37,955 nucleotides of DNA from Minisyncoccota bacterium (GCA_025449695.1 JANWIW010000004.1:1-37955); one strand, 5' to 3'. Shown: positions 28,825-36,663, numbered from the stretch's first letter. Numbers and translations: made by a program. The notes: generated from the letters alone by a model not told the origin.

Positions 28825-29931
28825 CTAGTAGGCCGTTTGATTCTGCCGGTGCAGGCGCGAGCTGATCGCCATAGCAAAGAGGAACAGGATGGGGAAGAAG
28901 TCGAGACCCAGAGCGAAGGACCAGGCATAGCTGACCTCGCGCCAGTACCGGAGCACGGCCTGGGGCGCGTCGATCATGCTGAAGGCCTGCTGTTGCTCGA
29001 GGACTTCCTCGTCGTCGCCCACGACCTCGGCGATGATCTGCTGGGAAGTAGCGACGACATCCTTCATGCGCTTCACCGCGGCGATTTGTCCTGGCTGGTT
29101 GCCGGGATCGGACACCATCGCGAGACGCGAGAGATTCTTGTTGATCTGCTTCACGTAACTCCGAGAAGAGATACTGTTCAGGGTCGCGAGGAGCTCGTTG
29201 ATGTCGGCAAGCTCCTTCGTGAACTTGAGGCTGTTCTCTTCCATAAGCCTCGTGTCACCGACCGATCCCCTGTCGCTCTCCGCGGCGATCTTGCGAGCCG
29301 CCGCCAACTTCTTCTTCAGCCCGTCATAGGTGTCTTTGCGGAGCTTGGCGTTGCCCTTGATCTGATCGGCGACGTTGCGGAAGAGGTTGGCCGTCGTCTC
29401 CAGATTCACCACCACCTCGCCACGCCCCTTCAGATTGGAAAGCCCTCCGCCCATATCGGTCCGCGCGTACGAGTCGAACTGCCTGGCCTGGCTCTCGAAG
29501 ACGGGCACGAGGTTGGCCTCGCGTTCGCCCCGCTGCCAGTAACCGCTCGCCAGCCTCTCTGCGGTGTCGATCGTCTTGGTCATGTGGGTAACCTGCGCGC
29601 GGCGGCCGCCGATCGTGATCACCGTCCAGATCGTCGAGAATCCGAAAATCACCGCGACGAACGGAATCGCGAGCAGGCCGTACAGTCCGAGCTGCAGGCC
29701 ACTCGAGTACTCGATGTGCCGGCCGACGAAATACCAGAATCCGGACGCGCAACAGCCGGCGGCCATCGCCACGCCGCACTGGATGAAGAAATCGTCGGTG
29801 ACGGTCATGAGTCCCATGGCCGTGGTGTAGATGCTCGCGATGCCGCAGACGATGGTGAGGAACGTGAAAATGGCGAATGTGGTTTTGGCGGCCTGCTCAC
29901 GGGGTGATAACTGCCGCTGATTCGTGTTCAT
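28825..29931 (-). CDS. four-TM membrane protein with a coiled-coil extracytoplasmic or cytoplasmic domain
   Basis: This 368-aa protein has three N-terminal membrane helices (FAIFTFLTIVCGIASIYTTA, FFIQCGVAMAAGCCASGFWYF, LGLYGLLAIPFVAVIFGFST), a central ~200-residue helical domain (QRGEREANLVPVFESQARQF, LRKDTYDGLKKKLAAARKIA), and one C-terminal helix (WSFALGLDFFPILFLFAMAI). The shape resembles sensor-like or scaffold membrane proteins, but no family is recognised. The ATG overlaps the stop of the 97-aa gene upstream (ATGA) with CAGGAGGGCAGTC before it, so the two form an operon. Stop is TAG, followed by the conserved double hairpin. Confidence 0.65.
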   Translation of the reverse strand: MNTNQRQLSPREQAAKTTFAIFTFLTIVCGIASIYTTAMGLMTVTDDFFIQCGVAMAAGCCASGFWYFVGRHIEYSSGLQLGLYGLLAIPFVAVIFGFSTIWTVITIGGRRAQVTHMTKTIDTAERLASGYWQRGEREANLVPVFESQARQFDSYARTDMGGGLSNLKGRGEVVVNLETTANLFRNVADQIKGNAKLRKDTYDGLKKKLAAARKIAAESDRGSVGDTRLMEENSLKFTKELADINELLATLNSISSRSYVKQINKNLSRLAMVSDPGNQPGQIAAVKRMKDVVATSQQIIAEVVGDDEEVLEQQQAFSMIDAPQAVLRYWREVSYAWSFALGLDFFPILFLFAMAISSRLHRQNQTAY

Positions 29932-30221
29932 GACTGCCCTCCTGGCTTTCCTGTTGTCCCTGTATCCGACATGGTCTCTTGATCTCCGGGGATCTGAAGA
30001 TATACGTCGAACGCCCGCAGACCTCTTCCCTCCGGAGGGCCGACGGTGCCGACCGTAAAGTCGACGTCCAGTCCACGCACTAGTTCCAGTCCGTCGCGGA
30101 CTGAAACCACAACGAGCTTCTTGCCGTTGTGCTGGCTCGTCACCTCACTGACGCGTACCTTCCAGACGGTGCCTCCGGGTGTCGGATCGGACCCTACCAC
30201 AAACCCTTTTACTCGTGGCAT
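29928..30221 (-). CDS. 97-aa hypothetical protein, partner of the four-TM protein
   Basis: A small strand-rich protein (TVWKVRVSEVTSQHNGKKLV, VVSVRDGLELVRGLDVDFTV, LRAFDVYLQIP) that looks like a compact beta-barrel, with a Gly/Thr/Ser-rich tail. No family is recognised. AAAGGAGCGCCACA precedes the ATG. It overlaps the membrane-protein gene by four bases, which implies a shared function. The leader is long (about 200 nt) with a GCACGGTG/CACCCGTGC hairpin. Confidence 0.55.
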   Translation of the reverse strand: MPRVKGFVVGSDPTPGGTVWKVRVSEVTSQHNGKKLVVVSVRDGLELVRGLDVDFTVGTVGPPEGRGLRAFDVYLQIPGDQETMSDTGTTGKPGGQS

Positions 30222-30428
30222 TGTGGCGCTCCTTTCATCCTTTAGTCCTGCTGCCTGTTAACTCTTCTCGCGTTCTACAACCTCCTCTCTATTGTTTGCC
30301 TCGTTCTATGGCTGAAAGTCGCCTGACTCTCTTTTTTGCCAACCACGAATCGAGGGCGCTGCACGGGTGATCTAAGCCACCGTGCAAGGCGCTCGGCTCG
30401 TGGTCGCTTTTCAAAGGCCTTGTATTGA

Positions 30429-30457
30429 TTACAACACAATCCATAGCGAATGGTCAA
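30429..30457 (-). promoter_or_regulatory. sigma70-type promoter, TTGACC-17-TTGTAA
   Basis: Minus-strand -35 TTGACC (30457-30452) and a weaker -10 TTGTAA (30434-30429), 17 bp apart, upstream of the 97-aa/368-aa operon. Confidence 0.55.
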
Positions 30458-30500
30458 TATTAGCGCAATGGCGAAGTTTGTCGGCACATAGAAATCAGAA

Positions 30501-30553
30501 GGAGCGCACCGTGGGTGCGCTCCATTCATCTTGCCACCGGCCTTCTCCGATGG
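30501..30553 (-). terminator. double-hairpin 3' end, copy 4
   Basis: Minus strand CCATCGGAGAAGGCCGGTGG, then GGAGCGCACCCACGGTGCG with its CTCC arm, past the stop at 30581. Confidence 0.75.
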
Positions 30554-30580
30554 ACTTTGTAATCGCTCGAACTGGCGCGC

Positions 30581-31510
30581 TCAGCCTTGCGTCTCCCACA
30601 GCCGGTGAACCTTGCGCATCACCTCGTCGGTGATACCAAGCTCCTTCTGCGTGAAGCCGTAGTCGATCATCGTGCCCATGAGCGCCCGCGCCGCGTTTGC
30701 CCCGTCTTCGCGCACCTTATTGTAGGCGTCGCTGACCTCCTGGCTGGCGCTGGCAGCGGGTTCCGGCGCGCTCGGGTCGTACTTCTGCACGCTCTCGACG
30801 AGCGCGGGCACCGCCTTCTTGAACGTGGTCTTGAAGAAACCGTTGGCCTCTTCGCCGGTCATGCCGAGCTCCTTGCTCGTCGGATCGACGCCGGCGATGT
30901 CCGCGCGCAGGATGGCCTCTTCGACAAGTCCCGTCGGGACAAAAGCGGGGTGGCGACGCCCGACGGTGACGATGTAGGCCAGGTCCTCCGGGATCGGCTT
31001 GCCGGTCTTCACGAGCGCAAGAAGGGCCTTCGCGGACTCGAGGTTTGTGGTTTTGACATACTCGTCCGCCTTCTCACGGGTGACGCCGGCCTCGGTAACC
31101 ACGGCGGCGTAGGACTCGCTGGAGCTGGTCATGCGATTCTTGAGAGCTTCCGCGGCCGCGTACTTCTCCTGCCATTCAAGCGCGGTGCGGATCGTCGAAT
31201 CAACGCCCTTCGCGTGATCGGCAAAGGTCATCGTCGTGCTGACCGGCTTCTCGATGGCCGCGATGCTCTCCTTGACCTCGGCGAGATCGCGGTCATGCTC
31301 CTGCTGCCGGCGCTCACGTGCGAGCTTGGCATCGGCGGCGGTGTCGGTGGTCAGCGTGGTCGCCGTGTTATCAGCATCATCCGTGGGAACGCGGCTGATC
31401 GTCGCGGTGGACGTATCGGTCGCGGAATCCGCGGTGTTTTCGTCGCCACAGGCGGCGATCAAGACAGTGAGAGCGAGCAGTATTGCGAAGATCCAACGGT
31501 TTGCTTTCAA
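30581..31510 (-). CDS. lipoprotein of unknown function, 309 aa
   Basis: The N-terminus MKANRWIFAILLALTVLIAAC has a lipobox (LIAAC), so the mature protein should be lipid-anchored at Cys-21. A Thr/Asp-rich linker (DSATDTSTATISRVPTDDAD) follows, then a helical domain with a repeated pattern: EAGVTREKADEYVKTTNLES and KELGMTGEEANGFFKTTF and QKELGITDEVMRKVHRLW, three related helix-turn units. No family is recognised. The start is a TTG at 31510 after AAGGAGAAGGAAC. A consensus promoter lies upstream and a double hairpin follows the stop. Confidence 0.68.
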   Translation of the reverse strand: MKANRWIFAILLALTVLIAACGDENTADSATDTSTATISRVPTDDADNTATTLTTDTAADAKLARERRQQEHDRDLAEVKESIAAIEKPVSTTMTFADHAKGVDSTIRTALEWQEKYAAAEALKNRMTSSSESYAAVVTEAGVTREKADEYVKTTNLESAKALLALVKTGKPIPEDLAYIVTVGRRHPAFVPTGLVEEAILRADIAGVDPTSKELGMTGEEANGFFKTTFKKAVPALVESVQKYDPSAPEPAASASQEVSDAYNKVREDGANAARALMGTMIDYGFTQKELGITDEVMRKVHRLWETQG

Positions 31511-31600
31511 GTTCCTTCTCCTTCTTTTGCGTCAGTTCGGTTATGCAGTTGTCGAGGTGCTTCCGACGCTGCACAACCCGGTGGTGGTACAGTATTTGAA

Positions 31601-31629
31601 ATTATACTACTATTATGATAAAAAGTCAA
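31601..31629 (-). promoter_or_regulatory. sigma70-type promoter, TTGACT-17-TATAAT
   Basis: Minus-strand -35 TTGACT (31629-31624) and -10 TATAAT (31606-31601), 17 bp apart, driving the lipoprotein gene. Confidence 0.8.
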
Positions 31630-31646
31630 TATGAGCCTGGTTTCGC

Positions 31647-31652
31647 TATAAT
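31647..31652 (+). promoter_or_regulatory. -10 box of a leaderless promoter (glycosyltransferase)
   Basis: TCGCTATAAT followed by GGAACCT and ATG at 31660; the gap is 7 nt. It lies back to back with the lipoprotein promoter. Confidence 0.6.
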
Positions 31653-31659
31653 GGAACCT

Positions 31660-32454
31660 ATGGAAACTGCGAACGACGTGTCCGTGATCATCGCGAACTA
31701 CAACAACGCCCGCTTCCTGGAAGACTGCCTTGCTTCCCTTTTCCGTAATCCCGGCATTCTGGAGGTGATCGTGGTGGACGACGCCTCGACGGACGATTCC
31801 GTGGAGATCGCTTCGAAGTATCCCGTCCGGCTCATAGAGAACGCCATGAACTTCGGGCCGGTGCGGACGAAGAATATCGGCGCCGCGGAGGCGGCCGGAC
31901 GGTATATCCTCTTTTTGGACAGCGATACGACCCTGGATCCCGATTATATAGAGAGGACCGCCGCCTTCCTGGACGAGCGCCCCGAGGCGGGCGTGGTGAG
32001 CGGCAGGATCACAAAACCGGACGGAGAACGCATGTGGCATGGCTTCGGGCACCGCTTCGCGATACTCCGAAGCGCGGGCGCGAGGGCGTTCGGCGCGACC
32101 TATCCCCTCTGGCAGGCCACTGCTTTCGAGCAAGTCCTCCGGCGGCTGTCCCTGCCCTTTACCCTGAACTTCGCCGAGGACAAGGTCATGGAAGTGGGCT
32201 GGGTGTCGGGAATGGCCCTCCTTACCCGCGCCGGCCTCTTTCGCGAGCTCGGCGGTTTCGACGAGCACTTCTGGATGTATCACGAGGAGCCGGACTACTG
32301 CCTGCGCGCCCGCGCGGCGGGATTCAGGACGTTCTACACCCCGTCTACCCGCGCCTATCATTGGAACGGTCAGAGTCATCGCCATCGCCGTGCGCAGTTC
32401 ATGCGGGATTCCAACCGCTATTGGGCCTACAAGCACGGCGTGCGCTGGTGGTAA
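31660..32454 (+). CDS. family 2 glycosyltransferase (GT-A fold)
   Basis: The protein transfers a sugar from a nucleotide donor, probably to envelope polysaccharide or glycolipid. It shows VSVIIANYNNARFLEDCLAS, VIVVDDASTDDSVEIASKY, GRYILFLDSDTTLDPDYIER with the DxD metal motif, and the acceptor-side GGFDEHFWMYHEEPDYCLRA. These are the hallmarks of rhamnosyl-type GT2 enzymes. Start at 31660 (METANDVS) is placed by TATAAT 7 nt upstream. At 264 aa it is slightly short. It is the only plus-strand metabolic gene between the array and rpmE. Confidence 0.88.
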   Translation: METANDVSVIIANYNNARFLEDCLASLFRNPGILEVIVVDDASTDDSVEIASKYPVRLIENAMNFGPVRTKNIGAAEAAGRYILFLDSDTTLDPDYIERTAAFLDERPEAGVVSGRITKPDGERMWHGFGHRFAILRSAGARAFGATYPLWQATAFEQVLRRLSLPFTLNFAEDKVMEVGWVSGMALLTRAGLFRELGGFDEHFWMYHEEPDYCLRARAAGFRTFYTPSTRAYHWNGQSHRHRRAQFMRDSNRYWAYKHGVRWW

Positions 32455-32466
32455 AACCACAGACCT

Positions 32467-32561
32467 TGTCATCCCCGTGCAGGCGGGGATCGGGTGAAGG
32501 CAGGGTCAGTCTTGATTCCCGCTGGACTTTACCCCCGCGGAGGCGGGGGCGGGACTGACAC
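32467..32561. repeat. REP-like element
   Basis: TGTCATCCCCGTGCAGGCGG at the left, then a second GATTCCCGC/GCGGGGGCGGGACTGACA arm. It has the same end words as the other TGTCATTC elements. Confidence 0.55.
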
Positions 32562-32595
32562 GTAAGTGTAACCTTGCTATCTTCCGAATTCTCTG

Positions 32596-32601
32596 TATAA
32601 T
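32596..32601 (+). promoter_or_regulatory. -10 box close to the rpmE ATG
   Basis: TTGCTA-16-TATAAT followed by 9 nt and ATG at 32611, giving a 5' UTR of only about 2-3 nt. Confidence 0.65.
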
Positions 32602-32610
32602 GTTCCCACC

Positions 32611-32856
32611 ATGAAAACCGACCTGCACCCGACATACTATCCCACGGCAAAAGTGAGCTGCGCCTGCGGCAACACATTCACGGTGGGCGCTACCAAGCCC
32701 GAGATCCACGTGGAAATCTGCGCCAAATGCCATCCGTTCTACACCGGCGAGAAGAAACTTGTGGATGTGGCCGGCCGCGTGGAACGCTTCAAGACGCGCG
32801 CATCAAAGAAGACCGAAGTTAAGGCGAAGAAGCCCCGCGTTAAGAAAGAGAAATAA
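32611..32856 (+). CDS. rpmE: 50S ribosomal protein L31
   Basis: The 81-aa product has [20 protein letters not shown], then [20 protein letters not shown], and VAGRVERF, the L31 signatures. Cysteines are at CAC and CAKC, so a zinc-binding form is possible. The C-terminus is an added basic tail ([16 protein letters not shown]). No Shine-Dalgarno. A strong terminator follows. In many bacteria rpmE precedes prfA; here two genes on the other strand lie between them. Confidence 0.93.
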   Translation: MKTDLHPTYYPTAKVSCACGNTFTVGATKPEIHVEICAKCHPFYTGEKKLVDVAGRVERFKTRASKKTEVKAKKPRVKKEK

Positions 32857-32867
32857 TCCGTTACGAA

Positions 32868-32904
32868 ACACCCCCGCCGCGCTGAGCGCGGCGGGGGTGT
32901 TTTT
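32868..32904 (+). terminator. intrinsic terminator after rpmE
   Basis: ACACCCCCGCCGCG, CTGA, then CGCGGCGGGGGTGT form a near-perfect 14-bp stem followed by TTTTT. Confidence 0.9.
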
Positions 32905-32910
32905 GCACGA

Positions 32911-33489
32911 TCAGCCGCGCAGCAGGTAAAAGATGTCTATAGCGAAAAGCAGGATGCTCAACACAAGAAGCATGACGCCCTCTTTGGAACGCCGCATGAT
33001 GACCCCGAGAACCGCGCCGATGAGGCCGAGCGCCCAGGCGATGCCAAGCACGGAGAGGAGCGCCGCGAGGGTGGAGGTCAGATCCGGAGCGAGCGGTCCG
33101 AGGTGCTCGGCGTAGTACGTCACGAAGCCGCCCTGCACCAGGAACGGCGCATTAGTGAGAATGAGAACCACTTCGAGCGCAAGGATCAGGATGCTCACCC
33201 AGTTGAGCCACGGCCGGAGCCAAGGCTCCCGGTCGAGATCCCTGGACACGAGGTAAGTCATGAAGCTCACAAGCAGGGAGAATCCCAGGAGGACCTCCAT
33301 GCCTATAACGGCATTCTCGAACTGCCAAGACGTGCCCGCCGCCGCCATCACGCCGTTGAATATAATGACGATGATGCCGAGACTCCAGATGCATGCGCCC
33401 GTGGTCCAGAGCGATATCCGGGAGATCGCATGAGCTGCAGGATGGCCGGTCCAGTGGTCCCGGCGGGCGGTCGCGTGCTTCTTCTGCAT
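32911..33489 (-). CDS. 192-aa polytopic membrane protein
   Basis: Five likely membrane helices are visible (GACIWSLGIIVIIFNGVMA, VIGMEVLLGFSLLVSFMTYL, WVSILILALEVVLILTNAPF, LTSTLAALLSVLGIAWALGL, VMLLVLSILLFAIDIFYLL), with a basic N-terminus rich in His and Arg. No family is recognised. The ATG at 33489 is 6 nt after TATACT, predicting a leaderless mRNA. It lies 17 nt downstream of the ATP-grasp gene on the same strand, so it may also be read from that gene's transcript. Confidence 0.65.
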   Translation of the reverse strand: MQKKHATARRDHWTGHPAAHAISRISLWTTGACIWSLGIIVIIFNGVMAAAGTSWQFENAVIGMEVLLGFSLLVSFMTYLVSRDLDREPWLRPWLNWVSILILALEVVLILTNAPFLVQGGFVTYYAEHLGPLAPDLTSTLAALLSVLGIAWALGLIGAVLGVIMRRSKEGVMLLVLSILLFAIDIFYLLRG

Positions 33490-33495
33490 ACCTCA

Positions 33496-33501
33496 AGTAT
33501 A
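33496..33501 (-). promoter_or_regulatory. -10 box of a leaderless promoter (192-aa membrane protein)
   Basis: TTGCTATACT followed by TGAGGT and ATG at 33489. Confidence 0.6.
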
Positions 33502-33506
33502 GCAAT

Positions 33507-34502
33507 TCATCCTTTCTGCAGGGCCAAGAGGACTTTGAGGTACATCTCCTCCACGATCCGGGCCTGTTTCGGGCCGCTCGCCGCGTAGTGATCCAGGCCG
33601 GGCGAATCGTTGATCTCGAGGATCCAATAGCGGCGGGGAGGCTTCGCGATATCCCCTTGGACCATAAGATCCACTCCCGCATAGCGGAGCCCCATATCTT
33701 TGGCGAGCCGGACGGCGATCTTTTGAAAGGCGGGGTGGATGATCTCGGTCACGTCCCTGGCCATGCCGCCCGCGGAAAGGTTCGCATTGTCCAGAAGAAC
33801 GAGCTTCTGTCCCTTGGCGGGGCGGGAGGACATGCGCATCCCCTGCCGCCGGAGCTTGGCCCTGATGCGGAAGTCGCCGGGGTCGATGACCGTATCCCGG
33901 CCGGAGCGGACGAAGGATCTCTGGAGAGACCTGAGAAGCTGGAGCACCGTGGAGCGCCCGTTCCCCGTCACGGTGAGCGGTATCCGCTCGTACGCGGAGA
34001 TGACCTCGCGATCCAGGACCACGATGCGGTAGTCCTGGCCCATGAGGGCGCGCTGGACCAGCATGACGCGGTCCTTGGTGAAAATATACTTCGCGGCCCG
34101 GTAGAACTCCTTCTTATCGCGGACCTTGCTCACCCCCACCCCCTGCGTACGGCTGTTGGGCTTCACGATGACCGGCAGGCCGAGCTCTTTCGCGTAGCGC
34201 CAGGCGGCGTGGATGTTCCGCTTCGATTTGATTGCTTTCGCGAACTTCTCCGAGAAAAAGGTCGTTCCAGGCACGGTCGCGTAGCCCATCCGGCCCATGA
34301 AGTAGTTCGCATACCCCTTGTCCGAACAGAGGGCGGATGAGCCGAGCGGGTTCAGGTCCAGGGCCGAGTTCCGGAAATAGCTTTTCCGTCCGTCCTTGAA
34401 GGCGATTTGGCCCACCACCCGCCATTCCGGCTCAAGATGTATCTTCACGCCGGCGCGCTTCGCTATCTTCCGGAGCGTCCTGCTGACCAGTGCTTCTTTC
34501 AT
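33507..34502 (-). CDS. ATP-grasp protein (cyanophycin synthetase/RimK-like ligase)
   Basis: ATP-grasp enzymes join a carboxylate to an amine or thiol through an acyl-phosphate. The 331-aa product has GLPVIVKPNSRTQGVGVSKV, the ATP-binding beta strand and glycine loop; VMLVQRALMGQDYRIVVLDR; and, at the C-terminus, GLRYAGVDLMVQG and YWILEINDSPGLDHY with the metal-binding E-x-N. The middle (VIDPGDFRIRAKLRRQGM) matches cyanophycin synthetase-like ATP-grasp domains. Substrates are unknown; no ligase Mur domain follows. Start at 34502 (MKEALVSR) is set by TATACT 8 nt upstream. Confidence 0.82.
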   Translation of the reverse strand: MKEALVSRTLRKIAKRAGVKIHLEPEWRVVGQIAFKDGRKSYFRNSALDLNPLGSSALCSDKGYANYFMGRMGYATVPGTTFFSEKFAKAIKSKRNIHAAWRYAKELGLPVIVKPNSRTQGVGVSKVRDKKEFYRAAKYIFTKDRVMLVQRALMGQDYRIVVLDREVISAYERIPLTVTGNGRSTVLQLLRSLQRSFVRSGRDTVIDPGDFRIRAKLRRQGMRMSSRPAKGQKLVLLDNANLSAGGMARDVTEIIHPAFQKIAVRLAKDMGLRYAGVDLMVQGDIAKPPRRYWILEINDSPGLDHYAASGPKQARIVEEMYLKVLLALQKG

Positions 34503-34510
34503 GTGAGGGC

Positions 34511-34516
34511 AGTATA
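34511..34516 (-). promoter_or_regulatory. -10 box close to the ATP-grasp ATG
   Basis: GATATACT followed by GCCCTCAC and ATG; the gap is 8 nt. Confidence 0.55.
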
Positions 34517-34621
34517 TCACCTGATAAGCATGGAAAAAACGGCGGGACTTGGTATCATATCTCACATGCAACGCATGACCCTTCCCTTCGACCTCGCTCA
34601 GGGTAAAATCAGTTTATCAAT

Positions 34622-34696
34622 ATGCAAAGGATAATTTTAGAGGTACGCGGCTGCCCTGAACCGAGCTTTGCTCTGGTTCATTCCTCCCCCAAATAA
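34622..34696 (+). CDS. 24-aa leader peptide duplicating the start of prfA
   Basis: The frame ATGCAAAGGATAATTTTAGA encodes [10 protein letters not shown], near-identical to the prfA start [10 protein letters not shown] 76 nt downstream, then [14 protein letters not shown] and a TAA. The stop is separated from the prfA ATG by one base (TAACATG), so translation could be coupled. Between the copies is a GAACCGAGC/GCTCTGGTTC hairpin. The first copy is in a different frame from prfA. It may be a regulatory leader or the scar of an insertion. Confidence 0.4.
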   Translation: MQRIILEVRGCPEPSFALVHSSPK

Positions 34697-34697
34697 C

Positions 34698-35456
34698 ATG
34701 CAGAAGATCATCATCGAAATCAGAGGAGGCACAGGGGGTGACGAGGCCGCGCTTTTCGCGGGCGACCTCGCGCGTATGTACCAGCGCTATGCGACGAAAC
34801 GCGGCTGGGGCTTCGCGATCGTGGATTCCTCGGAGAACGATCTCGGCGGCTACAAGACCTTTGTCGCAGAGATAAGCGATCCCTCAAGCGAGGCCGCCTC
34901 CGGGCAAGGACCCTATGGCGAGCTAAAACAGGAATCCGGCGTACACCGCGTGCAGAGGGTCCCGAAGACCGAGCGCCAGGGCCGCGTCCACACCTCCACC
35001 GCCACCGTGGCGGTCATGAAGATCGTGGAAGCCCGGAATGTGGACCTTAAGGAAAGCGATATGGAGTTCACCTTCTCCCGAGGCGGCGGCCCGGGAGGCC
35101 AGAATGTGAACAAGATCGAATCCGCCGTACGGCTTCTCCACAAGCCGACCGGCATCGTCATCTCCTCCCGCTCGGAGCGGTCTCAGCAGGCCAACCGGCA
35201 GAAGGCGATGTCCATTCTCGCTTCTAAGCTCTAGGAGATGGAACAGGAACGGGTGGCGTCGGAAGCCGGAGGCAACCGCCGCGACCTAATCGGTTCCGCC
35301 GACCGCTCGGAGAAGATACGGACCTATAACTTCCCCGAGGATCGGATTACTGATCACCGTATAGGGAAAAAATTCCACAATATCGAGAAGGTGCTGGACG
35401 GCAATATGGACGCGATCGTTGAGGCATTTAAAAAGTCCCAGGCCCGGGCCTCCTGA
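34698..35456 (+). pseudogene. prfA: peptide chain release factor 1, lacking domain 1 and interrupted by an in-frame TAG
   Basis: RF1 releases peptides at UAA and UAG. The frame shows [42 protein letters not shown] (the RF1-type PxT recognition site, here PKT), and [20 protein letters not shown] with the catalytic GGQ. After SILASKL a TAG (35232-35234) interrupts, and the same frame continues EMEQERVASEAGGNRRDLIG and then KIRTYNFPEDRITDHRIG to a TGA. Relatives commonly have Tyr at that position (KLYE), so TAT/TAC to TAG is one step. The product would be 252 aa if the TAG were read; normal RF1 is about 355 aa, so domain 1 is missing. UAG is one of its own substrates, which allows feedback by readthrough. 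Confidence 0.85.
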
Positions 35457-35458
35457 TC

Positions 35459-36589
35459 CTACCCTTCCAGTACGTAGTAGAACGGCTTCTCTTCCCGATC
35501 CTCCTCGAGATACACCGGCGTATAGGCGCGGGTGTCCCTTTGCACGTCAATGAGGTATTCGATGGAGAACGCGTCCCGCGCGGGATCGTACACAGGAATG
35601 CCGTGGTACGGCAGGCGGATGCAGTCCCTGCCGATAGGGATAATGCCCAAGCGCCCCGGCTTGGGAGCGACAGAGAGATGCAAGGCGCCCGGTACCTCCT
35701 TTTCGATGTAGCCGATATCGTCACGCATGCCGAGGTAGGCATGATACGCGATGATCGCCTCGTGAGCGCGCCGGCGCAGATCCTCCCGAACCTGCCGGGC
35801 ATCGGGCGGGAGGTCTCGATCGATGATCGCCTCGTTGTAGACGTCCATGAGCACCTCAACCGGCACGCCCTTCGTGGAAATGATGCGGTACATGGAAGGA
35901 TACGTGCCCTGGTACTTTTCGAGGAACGCGGCATCTTTGTCCACGTACAGCGTTTCAAGCCGGGCGATTTTCTCCGCATATCTCGCCTCGAAATCCGGCG
36001 CCGTAGCTTCCATGTCCGAGAGGTCCTTGAAGATCATATCCTTCAGCCCGGCCATACGGGCAAGCTCCCCGAGAAAATGCGCATATGCGGTGCATTCCTC
36101 GGCCGGCACCCCTTCCGACTTGCCGAAGGCGCCCTCGGTGAAGTTCGTGAGCACCGCTCCCGGCGGATAGGCTTCGCGTATTGCTTGAAGAAGGTTATCG
36201 AGCCTCCGCAGGATGAGCATCTCGCCCATATCTGGCAGGACCCGGTCGGTCTTCAAGGGCACCGGTATCTTGAACGGGAACCCGAGCAGGACGAACTGAA
36301 GCGGCTCGTCCGCGTCAGTGAATCTGCGGAAACGTCGCAGCCAGTCCTCCTTCATGTCCAGGACGTATTCCGGAGACCCGAAGAGCACTTCGTCGTCGAG
36401 GAACATTGAAAACACCCTCTCGGCCGCCGAGTTCCCCGCCGGCACGGGGGCGGGCAGGCGCCGTCGGGCGAGCAGGGCCGCGACGGCGTCCCAGGTTTCG
36501 TGCCGGGGCGCACGGAAATTGTCACTGAGTTTCTTATCGAAAAGGTCCCGGAAGGGCGTATAGGGGTAAGTGTATTTGTTGGACTGCAT
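35459..36589 (-). CDS. DIT1/PvcA-like (isocyanide synthase family) protein 1
   Basis: The family makes isonitriles from Tyr or Trp (PvcA) or related tyrosine derivatives (DIT1). The 376-aa product has LQFVLLGFPFKIPVPLKTDR, then VLPDMGEMLILRRLDNLLQA and YPPGAVLTNFTEGAFG, matching the family order FPFKSPN-x-PDxGE-xALxxL-x-YPPGA. The C-terminal IRLPYHGIPVYDP resembles the conserved PWHG/N. Start at 36589 (MQSNKYTYP) is chosen because TACAAT ends 7 nt upstream. The ORF stops at TAG. No Fe/2OG partner (PvcB-type) is visible in the window. The family call is by motif only and the product is not predicted. Confidence 0.6.
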   Translation of the reverse strand: MQSNKYTYPYTPFRDLFDKKLSDNFRAPRHETWDAVAALLARRRLPAPVPAGNSAAERVFSMFLDDEVLFGSPEYVLDMKEDWLRRFRRFTDADEPLQFVLLGFPFKIPVPLKTDRVLPDMGEMLILRRLDNLLQAIREAYPPGAVLTNFTEGAFGKSEGVPAEECTAYAHFLGELARMAGLKDMIFKDLSDMEATAPDFEARYAEKIARLETLYVDKDAAFLEKYQGTYPSMYRIISTKGVPVEVLMDVYNEAIIDRDLPPDARQVREDLRRRAHEAIIAYHAYLGMRDDIGYIEKEVPGALHLSVAPKPGRLGIIPIGRDCIRLPYHGIPVYDPARDAFSIEYLIDVQRDTRAYTPVYLEEDREEKPFYYVLEG

Positions 36590-36596
36590 GGTAATC

Positions 36597-36602
36597 ATTG
36601 TA
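36597..36602 (-). promoter_or_regulatory. -10 box of a possible leaderless promoter (PvcA-like 1)
   Basis: GTTTACAAT followed by GATTACC and ATG at 36589; the gap is 7 nt. Confidence 0.45.
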
Positions 36603-36614
36603 AACGAATGTCGT

Positions 36615-36642
36615 GGGGCCCGCCGAACGTGCGGCAGGCCCC
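36615..36642 (-). terminator. hairpin between the two PvcA-like genes
   Basis: GGGGCCTGCCG and CGGCGGGCCCC on the minus strand form an 11-bp stem with one mismatch, 21 nt past the stop of the upstream gene. Confidence 0.65.
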
Positions 36643-36663
36643 TTGATGTGTTTTCCTCCTTGT

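Noticed and set aside
34698-35456. Release factor 2 instead of release factor 1
   Set aside because: The recognition region reads [14 protein letters not shown], the PxT type of RF1, not the SPF type of RF2.
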